Source: Maylandia zebra (taxonomy: Eukaryota; Chordata; Actinopteri; Cichliformes; Cichlidae). Taken from it: a stretch of 64,000 nt of DNA. The first letter of the stretch is position 1; every line of letters begins with the position of its first letter. Shown here piece by piece: positions 24,924-36,430 of this stretch. The stretch is taken from assembly GCF_041146795.1 (NCBI RefSeq), contig NC_135170.1, forward strand, positions 26,592,033-26,656,032. Direction: 5' to 3'. The notes under the pieces are model-generated. The model was not told where the DNA came from and searched no databases. It worked only from the letters and a program-made list of their open reading frames with translations. The position numbers were made by a program, and so were the translations under genes.

Positions 24924-27260
24924 TAAAGAACAGACTGCTGAGCAATCTGAATTGGCTGCAGTTAACAGTGTTTTTAAAGTATGATTACCACTTCGACAAA
25001 GATCTATTCATTCAAATATCACGCAACCTTCTACTGCATATCGATTTTCCAATACATCATAATCAAAGGTGTAGTCCTATTTGTCTAAGTAACATTGTGC
25101 ATCGGTCACGACAAAAGCTTTTTCACTGCAGAAGCAAATTTACATTATTCAACTACAACTGAGCAATAGTGATCAATGCCAGCCTGACCTTAGTAATATA
25201 AAACTCATCTCTCTAATCCCTTTCACCAGTTCTTACATGCTGCTTACAGCTCTTTCCTTTCTGGATGTGCCTTCTTAATTTTCCATACTGTCTGTTTGAT
25301 AGTTGCCCGCTCTCTCTCAAACTTGCCTCTCTCCCTCATGTAATCTGTGGTGAATTTTGCACCACTTTTCACACATTTAATCTCAGGGTTATGAACATAT
25401 CTGACTGCTAGTTTCTGAAGCCCTAATTTGCCCTTGCCGTGTAATTATTGAAATGAATGTAATTATTGTAATGTATGTAATTTGGGGCATGGTTAGATCA
25501 CCCAAAGCTTTCTTTCCCATGAGCACATTTTAGTGAACGCATCATCACGGTAATTTGCTCTGGTGCTTTCAGTCACAAAACTGACACTCTGTCTCTTCGG
25601 TAAACTCTAGCAGAGCCTTTCTGACCTCAAAAGAAGGTTTTGTGATGGCACAGGTCGTTACTAAATCTGGCCCTAGATGTCAAGATGACATTGTTGACCA
25701 ATTACTTTGTTGTCTTTTAACTAAAACTCTTAAAGTGACAGCTATATTTTGAATGATTAAGCTAAGTGGATGTTTTATTTCCTGTCTTGGAGAAACAAAA
25801 TGTTGGGCATGACTCTGGACTACACCTCTGATTATAATAGTGTTTCATCCTTAAGAGAGTAATGCTAGGTGCAACCACAGTTCCATGAGTCTAATCATTT
25901 AAAGAAAAAAATAGCATCAACCATACTTGATTTAAATTTGACAGGGTCTCTCCATGTTCCCCTCTTCCTTCCATGAAAGTTTTGTTCTCACCACTCCACT
26001 CACAAAACTGTAATTTCACTGTGAATCCTAAACTTGAGCACTCATCAGCTTCACTCACAAACTAACGTGACATCATATCCACAATTATCACTGGTCATTA
26101 GAGCTATGTGAGCACACTGAATACTGTTTTTGTGTATCACTAATTCAATCTTTATTTACCAAACAACCCACAACATTTCAACAGTTTATTCTTTCAACTC
26201 GTAAATGAGGCTCAGTCAAATTTTAATCAAGGGGTTTTTTTGTAACTTGATTGCACCTACCATATTTACACAAGTGTGTATCTACTACTGGATTCTTGCC
26301 AGTTTTCACTGGATAGAAATATGTGAAGGAGTGATAAGTTTGCTTCTGACTTGAAAGTAGAACCTTTCCTAATTTAATGAGCACAAAGATATTTGATGTT
26401 TTTATTTTTTGTTTTTTTCATGGTTCTTTTTCCTTCTTAAGGTTTCAAATCAGTATGCTTCAAGCTGAAATTCAAAATATATATATATATATCAATTACA
26501 CCGTCTTGTCACCAGGTGCATTTCACAGGGAGATTTGGTACATAATTTTTTTTTTTTTTTAAACATCTCTGCAGAGCTCAGCAGTGCACACACACACAGA
26601 CACACATGCAGCAATTTCATTTTTTAACTTCCCTTTATCACAGTCATACATATCATATAAAAATGTCAGTCAAAATGTAGCTGTTAATGTGACTGTGTTA
26701 TGTAATCAAAATGTGCAGAGATGCTCTAACAATGTACCAATCTCCATGTGAAATTTAACAGGTGAGGACCTACAAGCATTACAGTACTTCAGTGTATACC
26801 ATGTATTGAGCCAACTGTTGTTTCAGTCATAACTTCCTATAAGTCACTCTGCATTCCTTTCTACATATGTAGCCTTTTCTGTGCCTGGTTCTTTCTATGC
26901 CAAAATCTAAAAGGTCTCTCATTATGGGACAAATTGTCCTGTTCCACAGATGAGTGACCACAGGCACTGCTACCCCAGTGTCTATATGAGCTGTATGTAA
27001 ATGCATATATATATATATATATATATATATTTATTTTTATTTTTTTTTTCCTTTTAAGAAAACGTAAAGACTATTTAATGTATTATGAAAATGGACTGCA
27101 TGGCGATATGATGGCATTGCAAATTATTGAAGGGTTAATGGAGTTCAAAGCCTTTTTGTGAAGGGTGAGGAGACCTTTATAACACATATGTATATACTGT
27201 TGTAAATATTTGTGACTGAGGAAAAAATAAGTATTTTCTTATTAAAATGATCACTTTTTA
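24924..27260 (+). other. Probable 3' UTR of ICAM-A
   Basis: No ORF of note. Its last part (about 27,050-27,246) is conserved at the end of ICAM-B (to about 36,410) and in an orphan copy (to about 43,060), with the shared phrase ATTGAAGGGTTAATGGAGTT. ATTAAA at 27,241-27,246 is the likely polyadenylation signal. (AT)n runs lie at about 26,477-26,492 and 27,005-27,030. Confidence 0.6.
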
Positions 27261-27324
27261 AACATGTTGTTGCTATTTATATGCATGTACAGCGAGTATG
27301 GCATATTGAAGAAAACTGATGGTT

Positions 27325-27560
27325 TCAGTTCAATTCAGTTTTATTTATATTGCACAAAATCATTACAACAGTCGCTGCAAGGCGCTTTATACCATAAAGT
27401 AAAGACCCTACAATAATACAATAATACCCCTTTCAAGCAAGCACTTGGCGACAGTGTGGAGAAAAAACGCCCTTTTAAGCAGAAGTAACCTCCAGCAGAA
27501 CCAGACTCAGGGAGGTGCAGCCATCTGCTGCAACCAGTTGAGGGTGATGGGAGAAGGCTA
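27325..27560 (-). mobile_element. Dispersed repeat with L2-type end, second copy
   Basis: Same family as 23,545-23,765: CAATTCAGTTTTATTTATAT start, then ACAACAGTCGC and CAAGCACTTGGCGACAGTG. Not coding. Confidence 0.7.
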
Positions 27561-27749
27561 GGAAAGGAAGGTGGAAAGTTCCAACAAAGGAAAACAGTAA
27601 ATAGGGTTTTAAAACTCTTTACAAATAATTAAGAATGGCTGTTGAAAACTAAAGGAAAAAAAAGAAAACTAAAATCAAAAGAAAATTGATGGCTAAATAC
27701 CAACATTAGCATGTCTTATTTAAATGATAATAATGTGATGAAATACTAA

Positions 27750-28130
27750 CGTCTTGATGCATTCTCAATCATCCAGGAAAATAAATCTCCAAAAGTTGAT
27801 TCTGTTCATCTGGACGTAGCGTTTTGTGGGAGAAACGTTTCGTCACTCATCCAAGTGACTTCTTCAGTCTCAGCTGACTGCAGGTTTCCCCAAATCCAAC
27901 TTTACTCGTAACCCGGAAGCTCTCCCCACACACAGCCTTATGGGAACAGTAGTCTACCGCTACACTTATAAACAGTACATTTGCATAATTACTGAAGTCA
28001 TTATGCAAATGTACTGTTCATAAGATTTGGGGAAACCTGCAGTCAGCTGAGACTGAAGAAGTCACTTGGATGAGTGACGAAACGTTTCTCCCACAAAACG
28101 CTACGTCCAGATGAACAGAATCAACTTTTG
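27750..28130. mobile_element. Palindromic element with long inverted arms
   Basis: About 110-120 base arms (27,780-27,898 and 28,023-28,130) are near-perfect reverse complements around a unique centre. The unit is bracketed by a perfect 15-base direct repeat, GTGATGAAATACTAA, at 27,735-27,749 and 28,131-28,145. The arms carry GATGAGTGACGAAACG, a phrase abundant in fish genomes that resembles ends of Penelope-like elements. The family assignment is tentative. Confidence 0.65.
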
Positions 28131-28145
28131 GTGATGAAATACTAA

Positions 28146-28764
28146 GTTCTGAATCGAAAAGGGAGTCCTACCCAGTACTAAACAAGGTGTACCTAATATA
28201 CTGACCAGTGAGTCTAGTATGACTGTGACTAAAAAGATTACATTACTCCATACAAGCTACCCAACACGAATCCATCTACTTTTATCTAATCCACTTCAAA
28301 GATCTATTTTTTCCTCTGCATTTATGTTTACTGACTCTCTGCATCAAAGAGCCACTTGTGTCACTTAATGCATCACTTTAAATGAACCTTTTCTTGTCTT
28401 TACACTAAATGTTGCTACTTTACATTTTAACTAACTGCATTGTCTTTGTCACTTTAAACTGTGATTTATTAGCACTGCTGCAGTGTTTTCTTAGTCAGGG
28501 GTAGTGAGTGCACTCAGTGTCTCTCTGTGCCCACTGTTGGGGGAGGGACAGTTTCCTCCCCGGTAACTGCTGGGAGCTGGGAGCGGCGTGCTGCTGTCAG
28601 CTGTAGCTTAGCTTAGCTTTCTCCTAAAAAAGTCAACAAGTCGCCGCTGGTTTACTTAGCAGCTGAGCTGAAGCGATATACACTCCAGCTCACTGTAAGA
28701 GAAAGGAAAGCCAAGGAAAAGGAGCGGCAGCTGTTGGAATAAGAGACTCAGAAAGTTTACTCTA
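28146..28764. other. Upstream region of ICAM-B
   Basis: No gene seen. About 28,480-28,740 is more GC-rich than its surroundings and is probably the promoter and 5' UTR of ICAM-B. It is not related to the sequence upstream of the ICAM-A start. Confidence 0.4.
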
Positions 28765-31700
28765 ATGGATTATTTGAGCTTTCTTCGTCTTCTTTCAGCC
28801 CTTTTGACAGTAGAGCTGTTATCGCTTTCTAACGGGGCAGAAACCAGTAAGTAAGAAACACTTGAGAGCTCATGTTTTCTTTGCTGTTGACATGGAAATA
28901 ACAGAGGCTAAGGGTTCCATCCCTGCGTGCTTTGGAGTTTGCTTATAGCAAAAAGGGAGTGTTTAAAAAGTTGGGAAAGTGTGAATGAAGTTTTTAGTGA
29001 AATCCTTTATTTATCCAGGAAAAAGTTTCACTGAGTCTAGTTTTCAAGAGAGGCATGTACAGGAAGCCTATTCCTAAACGATTAAATGGGAGACAAAAAA
29101 TGACAAAAGTGGGAAAATTAGTGACTTTTATTGTTGGGGTTATAAGGATCTTCTGTATATTTACATTTTCCCCCAACAATCTGTTTATTGTAGATGCATG
29201 GTTAAAAGATATATGTCTCAGGTGTCATAACATTGTACTTTGTAATATGTGGAAATGAACTGAGTTGAATGTGACGCATTTAACTGATATGTGTTGTTGG
29301 TATAGTCCTCCTCAAAGAATGGTGGGCAGCAAGTGCAGACTTCCCTGTGGGAGGGGTGTATCCTTCCTGAGTGTTTTCCTGTTGCCTACACAGGAACAGC
29401 TTAAAGAGCTTTCCTTTCATTGCTATTTCACTACAGCGCTGGATGTGGAAATCTTGCATTATTATATATAATGGAGGAATGTTGACTTGGACTTTTACTA
29501 CCACTCATCTTTCTGCATGTGCTAAGCAAGAATGCCCATTTGAAATAACTCCAAACCCAATGGTGACTGAATACAGAAGCAGGGTGCAACATGCAGCTCA
29601 ACATCCACAATCTCCACAAATGTCTAGAGAATATACTGGGAGGGCGTAGAATCTGATAATATAACTTGGTTTGCTAACACCAATGATGACTGGGTGGTAA
29701 CGCTAGTTTGCACTGCAATATTTCCAAAACTACGAAAATGCAATAAATCATCGAAATGCACTCTTTACACTTTTACCACCTTCAAACTTGAATGTCAACT
29801 TTTGTTACTGTGCTTTCTTTCTGTTACTGTGATTCCCTCTCCCAACAACTCTTTACTGTAGAAAAACCAATCAGTGTTTCCATCAATCACGTGGATAACG
29901 TTACCTCCATGGAAGAGGGCAAAGAGTTCCAGCTGCGGTGTGACATTGTCAACATTGCACCGGGAAAAAAACCCACTGTTTTGTGGTACAAAAATCAAGG
30001 TGAAGAACTTTTTTTGTAAATGTTATAGCTTACGCCAGGTTTCTTTGTCTGTATTATGCTGGGGGAGTGAGAAATGGGTACAGACGAACGTGAAAATGCA
30101 AGACATAAGGCAAAAACTGAGTTTATACAATTCCAAGTTTAATTATTATATCCATATTTGTTAGGACCTCTTTAATTCTTCAATACAACCCAAACTTTCT
30201 TGGGGAAGCTTGTAGTTTCTTTAAATAGTCTTGAGAAATAGATCTCCAGGCTTCTTGAAAGACATTCAAAGCTCTTTTTTTAAATATTAGTAGCCTTTTG
30301 TTCTGTTCTTTGTCAAGATCCCACACTGCTTTGATAATGTTGAGGTTCGGGTTCTGGGGAGGCCAATCCATGACTGTTTCATTGTTTGTTTTTCTGTCCA
30401 GGTATGCGTTTATTGTGTTGGCAGTGTGTTTGGGATCATTGTCATACTGAAAAATGAAGCATCTGCCAATCAGCCACTTTGCAGATGGTATTGCATAGTG
30501 GATGATGGTACTTTTCTGTGTTCATAATTCCATCAGTTTTGACAAGATTCCAAACACCACTGGCTGAAATGCAAACACTTACTGCATGTCTCTCCTGACC
30601 TTCTCCATGCATATAGATGAAGATTTGAACCCAAAATTTTTCATTTTGATTCATCAATCCATAAGACCTGTTGCCACTGATTTTCAGTTCAATTGCTATA
30701 ATTTGGCAGCTGTTTTTGCATGTTGTCCTCCACTGGTCCAGTATTGCCTTACATTTCTTTAAAGACACACAGCACACCAAAGTCTCAAGATAGTGGTTCC
30801 CTGGGAATTACTTGATTGATGCAACAATTCTATTTTATGCCTGTAAAACTGTGTTATCTTTGGCATTTTTATGAAATAAAAATACAACAAAATTTGTGTT
30901 TGCAACAGGATGCTTGATTCTTGCAACGTTTTCTGTTATGTATAGACACAACACTGATTCATTACTTGAGTTAAGTATTAAGACATTTAGCAAGCAAAGA
31001 AAAAATTCCTCTGAAAATGGTTAGGTAGGAGTGGACTGAATAAGTGAAGGTAATAGCCAATATCCAAAGAAAAACCTTGGAAAGACCTCCAGAAAGTGTG
31101 GGGAACTATTGTTCGAGATCATTTTAAAATATTACAAGAAAGTCAGGCAAAATGTAAAGAAATAAGGTGTTGCTTGAGACTTTTTCACGGTACTGCAAGT
31201 CATGCTTCATTTCTGTTATGTCTCCGACTGATATGCAATCAGGTGGAAATGTCAGCTTTTGTCTTTTTGTTGTCTTATTTTCTGTCAGACATACTGAAAG
31301 AAACTGATTGTCAGCTTGAAAACAACAAAACCTGCAAATTCAGTGATGTCAGATCCCCGGTAAATGTTTCTACCACGATTAATGTCAATCTGCAAAGGAA
31401 CGACAGCGGAGCGGAGTTCAGATGTGAGGCTCTGTTAGAAACGGGAGCAAACACCCCTCAAAATACAACATCCAGCACTCTTAAGATCACTGTCCTGTGT
31501 AAGATCCTATTTTCATATTCACTTTTCCCAATTAAGAGGAATCTACCATTCCTTTTGTTATGTTGAACATATACTGTTTTTAAGTGTTTATATTAAATGT
31601 CGTGAAATATTCAAATAAAGAGGTAAAGATATTTAAAAGTACACAATTTGAACAAAAAGTTCCACTTTGGGATTCTTTGCTCTGAATACCCAATTTCTAA

Positions 31701-34318
31701 AAAATTTTTCATGCTATTCATTCTTATATTCTCAATTGGATTCATCTCAGAGGTGTACAGATGGGTTTGAAAATATGCTATTCAAATTGTAACGCATTGT
31801 TTGTTTTTCATGGTATTGCTTGAATACTCATTGTCTTGACATTACTGTATTTACCTCTTTGTCACAACAGATAAGCCCAAAATTAATACCACAAAGCTTC
31901 CAAAAGAAATCCCCGTGTTCAGAGGCTACCCTGAGGAGCTTGTTTGTGAAGCAGATGGTAACCCAACCCCAAAGATCAAGTGGGGCTACAACCCAGAGTC
32001 TCATGTGAATGTGTCTAAAGGAAACCTCACTGTGTATGGGCCTGGCATCTACAACTGCACTGCCAGCAATGATGTTGGTTCTGCATCATATGAGGTTAAA
32101 GTGATTCTAAAAGGTAATACATTTCTGTACTACATGTTTCTGCAGAAACATAAAGCTGAAGTTCTGCAAAAGCATGAATATAAGGCTGTCCTAGACTGTA
32201 TATAAAAGATGGACATGGCCAATGTGGCATTTCCCATGTAAATGGTAAATGGTACTTATGTATTGCTCTATTTGAGAACTTTTACTACAAGTCACCCAAT
32301 CACACACACATTCATATGTCTGTCATATTTTGGAGTGTAACAGATCCAAATGGAATATGGATAAAACGACAGATAAACAATGAGCACAATCACACAGAAC
32401 ACAGTACAATTCAACAAAGGACAAATAAAAAGACACAACTCTTTAGATGAGAACCACGGAGGGTTCGTGAGGGCAATTGAAACAACTAGGTAACAAGAAA
32501 TAGGTGAAGATAATCAAGGCCAACCAGACAAGAGGAAGTAAAAATAAAAACAAGATACTGAAGACAAACAGTTAATAAAATAAAAAAGGAAGTCACTGAC
32601 TAACATACAGACAAGACCCTAACATACTTTGAACTAATGAACTATGAAATACCACAAAATAATATACAAAAAACTAACACCAAATAATAAGTGCAAATAA
32701 CTCACAATTTTGGGTTCAAGACCAAGGATCATAACAACAATGACCTGGGTTAACACAGGTTCAGTATCTTGTCCATGAATCCTTCAACATGCAGACTAGA
32801 GAAGCTAGGGACAATTCTTAAAGCCATGCACTGTTTCCTTTTTAAACCCATGGAATATGACTGTCTTATTCATGGTAAAAAGAAAATCCACTCTCTTTAA
32901 GTTCTCAGATTTCTTCATCAGAAAGAAGAGTGGGCGAGAATTCCCCCCAAATCACTTGCAAACAATTATTTAACTTATTGCTGCTAAAAGTGGTTGTCCA
33001 AGCTACTGAATCATCATAAGTACTTGGTTTTTGTTGAATAAATAATGATGCTGGTGTTCATCTCGGGCTTAATTCGTTTTAAGACCTTGTAAAGTCAAGG
33101 TGATATGATATGTAAAACCCTACAGCTTTCTTTTTACCATGACTGTATATTTAAGTATAATTGATGACTATGAGGGTCCCTTCATGCTCCAAAAACAACA
33201 GCTTCGGGAGGTGGTAGAGTGGTAAATGTGTAGCTAAAATATCTGCAGGAATTTAAAAAATTTCAATTTGCTGCTATAACTTTGCACTGTCCACGTTTTG
33301 CTGTGACACAACAAATTTCCCACATGTGGGACTAATAATCTTCTTATCTCTCTTATCTTTTAAATATGTTGGGGAGATCCGCCATGAAAATTTGAGGCTA
33401 TGATCAAATACAGGATATATCCACAATAAGTTTGGAGTTCCTAATAAAGTGCTCAGTGACTCTATGATGCCCTATGTTAGTTTTCGTTCAGTTTCAGAAA
33501 ACATTACATTGAATAGTAATTTCAATAGTAGTGCAGGAGGCTTCGAAGAACCTGGGCAGATCACCAGTTTCTCACAGGGAGACAGACAGCCATTCATACC
33601 CACACACCTGTGGACAGTTGCCAATTTTAAGGAAATATAAATCATAAAATGGACAATTTAGAATTACCAATTAACCTAACCACACTAACTGCATGTTTCT
33701 GGGCTGTGGGGGGGGAAGCTGGAGTACCTCGAGAGAACCCAAGCAAACACAGAGAAAACCTCCCAACTCCACAAAGAAAGGAGTGTGTGGAGATGGTAAA
33801 TCATAAAATTATATTCCACAAATCTCTCTGTAAATATAACCTATAGCCTGTCACGTAGAACACACTAGAAACTTAAGGGGTACTACTACTTTGCAATTGA
33901 TCTTCCTGCCCCAATACTTGGTCATTTTAAAAAATAAATTAGAAGCTATCAATCTTTATTTTTATTTGCACTTTTTAATTTTGCATGTTTGTTTGTTGAC
34001 CCCATTAAATTATAGAGTAAAAAGTTTACATTTGTATTGTTGCACATAGGAAATGAACACCCTTGCATTGTTTCCCGTTTCACTGTCTATATTGCAGAGG
34101 ACTACCTCCCTCTCATCGCTGGATTTGTGGCTGTCACTGTGGTAGCTATCTCCACCATCTTCATCTTCATCTACTCAATCTACTACAAGAACACCAAGAT
34201 GCGCCACTACAGCCTTAAAAACCCCAAATTCAGCATGCACAATGGGAATGTAGCTCACAGCAATGGTGACCTGCAGTTCCCAATGACCCGACTATCAAAG
34301 CAGTACATCTGTATATAG
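28765..34318 (+). CDS. ICAM-B: short ICAM-like protein lacking domain 1
   Basis: Five exons join in frame to 297 residues: 28765-28846, 29862-29999, 31289-31498, 31871-32113, 34098-34318. Residues 1-27 are a hydrophobic signal peptide unrelated to that of ICAM-A. Residues 28-143 are a domain-2-type Ig (split by the Tc1-filled intron), 144-224 a C2-type Ig, then TM and a cytoplasmic tail nearly identical to ICAM-A (KNTKMRHY kept). The domain-1 exon between the first two exons is broken, but all exons are phase 1, so skipping it keeps the frame. The four downstream exons are open and keep their cysteines, which argues for a working gene. Without domain 1 it should not bind integrin in the usual way. 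It could be a decoy, a partner subunit, or a gene in early decay. Confidence 0.75.
29518..29770 (+). pseudogene. Dead domain-1 exon of ICAM-B
   Basis: It corresponds to the Ig6 exon of ICAM-A (20102-20359). Three lesions are visible: the acceptor AG has become AT (just before 29,520), 7 bases are missing after AGAAGCAG at about 29,573-29,580 (frameshift), and the donor GTAAGT after CTCTTTACA has been lost by a deletion that removes most of the next intron. Each lesion alone would stop normal use of the exon. Confidence 0.85.
30180..30830 (-). mobile_element. Tc1-like transposon remnant in the Ig-splitting intron of ICAM-B
   Basis: On the minus strand, 30,180-30,371 reads MDWPPQNPNLN and further C-terminal Tc1 transposase sequence. 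30,442-30,780 reads an earlier part (KISGNRSYGLMNQN), matching the 2,700-3,715 family. Stops and shifts make it inactive. A + strand Tc1-like MITE follows (about 30,905-31,200), ending in CACGGTACTGCA. Confidence 0.75.
32114..34097. other. ICAM-B last intron, with two dispersed repeats
   Basis: About 33,240-33,362 is a LINE-like 3' tail (AAATTTCCCACATGTGGGAC then TAATAATCTTCTTATC). About 33,540-33,790 is a common fish repeat recognisable from CCAATTAACCTAACC and the phrase around GGCTGTGGGGGGGGAAGC. The rest matches ICAM-A intron 10. No gene is seen. Confidence 0.5.
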
Positions 34319-36420
34319 CACAGAATAGACTGCTGAGCAATCTGAACGGTCTGCATCTCTCTGCCACCAGGGTTAACAGGTTTTTCTTGTTTTGTTTTTT
34401 ATTGCTGTTGTTGTTGTTGTTGTTGTTTTTTTAAGTCTGAATACCGAGCCAAATACAAAGAAAGACTATTCTGTCCTCCAAACGTCAATCACCCTGTTAT
34501 TCTCACACAGATTTCCCCTTACATTATAATCAGAGGTGTAGTCCTATTTGTATAAGTAGCGCATCGATCACAGGCACACAGCCTTTAGAGTTATTTGTTT
34601 TTAAGGCTATATCACCAAAGTGGCAAGTTTAAATTATTCAACTATAACCATAACATGCTGCTTACAGCTCTCTCCTCCCTGGATGTGTCTTCTTTGTTTT
34701 CCATGCTTTCCTGTTTGATAGGAACAGTCTCTCTTTAACATTGGTGCCATCTCTCTTCCTCACTTATTCTCCAGTGAACTTTAAATTCTATAGTTGTTAC
34801 ATTGTAGGCACACAGCTGTGTGCAGTGCTTTTGGTATGTGCTGAAACTCTTCACCGAGTCTGCTCTAAATATGCAGAGTGAAGAGTCCCTTTCTACTCTG
34901 GTGTTTTTCTACACATCATACGTGTCATCTTTTCCACACAGATTTTAGGTTTATACTGTAGAGTAGTTTGGCCCTAGATAGCCCAGCTTTGATTACTTTT
35001 TTTAAACTTTGTTCCATGAAATATTGTTGACGTGACAACTGAATTTCGACCGATTAAGCTAACTGTGAATATGTTGTTTCCTCTCTGGTGGGAAAAAAAG
35101 AGGTGGGGACTATACCTGCAATTGTAAGTGTTTTATCCATAAGGCAGTAATACTAGGTGTAATCACAAATTTCCTTGATTTGAATAATTTAAAGAAAAAA
35201 TAATGAAAACCATACTTGATTTAAATTTGGCAGGGTCTCTTTAAGGTCCTCTGCTTGTTAACATGTTCACCACTTCCATCATGGCTCCTGTTTTTAGATC
35301 CTTCAATGAAAGATCAGTTCTCACTACTCGACTCACAAAACTATAATTTCACTGTGAATCCTAAACTTGAGCAAATATCAGCTACATTGACGAACTGATG
35401 TGACTTCATATCCATGATTAACACTGATAATTAGATCCGTGTCTCACGAGTCCAAGCCCAAAGGCTGAGCTAAGGTAAGGACTATGTGGAGTCACCACAC
35501 AGCACATTGAATGCTTTTTTTGTGCCACCAAACAAAACACAAGACTTATCTCTCGGGGCCTTGCTTCATCCTTTTCCTATAAAGAAAGTAGTCAGAATGT
35601 GATTTACATTCAGTGATCTGAAAATAGCAGCCACACTGGAAGCAGTTTGGTTTTAAGGAAACAACAAAATAAAGTGAGGGTCAGAAACATTTAAATCAGG
35701 TTTTTGATTTATTTTTTTATTTTTATTGTAGCTTTTACTCTTTGTGACTGTTATTGCACCTGGTGTAGTTACACAAATGAGCAACCTCGGCTTGAGATGT
35801 ACAAGTCTGTCTATACTACTGGATTCTTACCAGTTTTCACTGGATAGAAAGAAGTGAAGGAGCAATCCAACTCGAAGGTGAAAAATTTTCCCATTTTATT
35901 TTTTATATCTGATGCATGGTTGGTTTCACTAATGTTGATGTTTCTGTTAACCTTAAGACTTCAGATCAGAACCGTATGGGATTTTTCACGTCTTTAGGAC
36001 ATTGTGAATCTCAGACTGCTGTCCTTTAAACTGTTAAACTCACGGGAAATGCAAAGCTTTTATAAACTGCTTTTACTTATTGCCTGCCCTGCCAGCAGTG
36101 CACACACAGCAGTTTTCTTATTTAACCTCACTCTTCAACGCATATCATATTGAATGTCTATATGAATTGTATATTCAGGGTAATATTTGATGTAAATCCA
36201 AAAGTTTATATTTATTTATGAGAAACAGTAAAGGCTGAATAATTTAGTGTTGAAAATGGACTGCGCACTGGTTAGTAATGCAAATTATTGAAGGGTTAAT
36301 GGAGTTCAAATCCTTCGTGTGAAGGCTGAGGAGAACTTTATGACACATTTGTATATACTGCTGTAAATATTTCTGACTGGGGCAAAAGTGTATTTTGTTA
36401 TTAAAAATGTCGCTTTTTAA
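34319..36420 (+). other. Probable 3' UTR of ICAM-B
   Basis: Collinear with the ICAM-A 3' UTR. Its last ~400 bases (36,036-36,430) are strongly conserved in the orphan copy at 42,682-43,075. ATTAAA at 36,400-36,405 is the probable polyadenylation signal. A (TTG)n run lies at about 34,402-34,425. Confidence 0.6.
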
Positions 36421-36430
36421 AACATGCTGT

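Larger units (their letters stand above)
19860..27260 (+). repeat. Segmental duplication, copy 1 (second half of ICAM-A)
   Basis: This segment, from just upstream of the Ig6 exon to the end of the ICAM-A 3' UTR, is matched in order by 29,270-36,430. Matches include the block before the Ig6 exon (TTTAACTGATATGTGTTG in both), exons 8-11, the introns, and the 3' UTR tail. Different repeats were inserted in each copy later. Confidence 0.8.
29270..36430 (+). repeat. Segmental duplication, copy 2 (ICAM-B)
   Basis: Matches 19,860-27,260 in order, from the block upstream of the domain-1-type exon to the 3' UTR tail. The sequence corresponding to about 20,360-21,050 is deleted in this copy. Confidence 0.8.

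Noticed and set aside
27840-28100. CRISPR-like or satellite array in the 27.8-28.1 kb inverted arms
   Set aside because: There is one inverted pair only, with no regular direct repeats or spacers.
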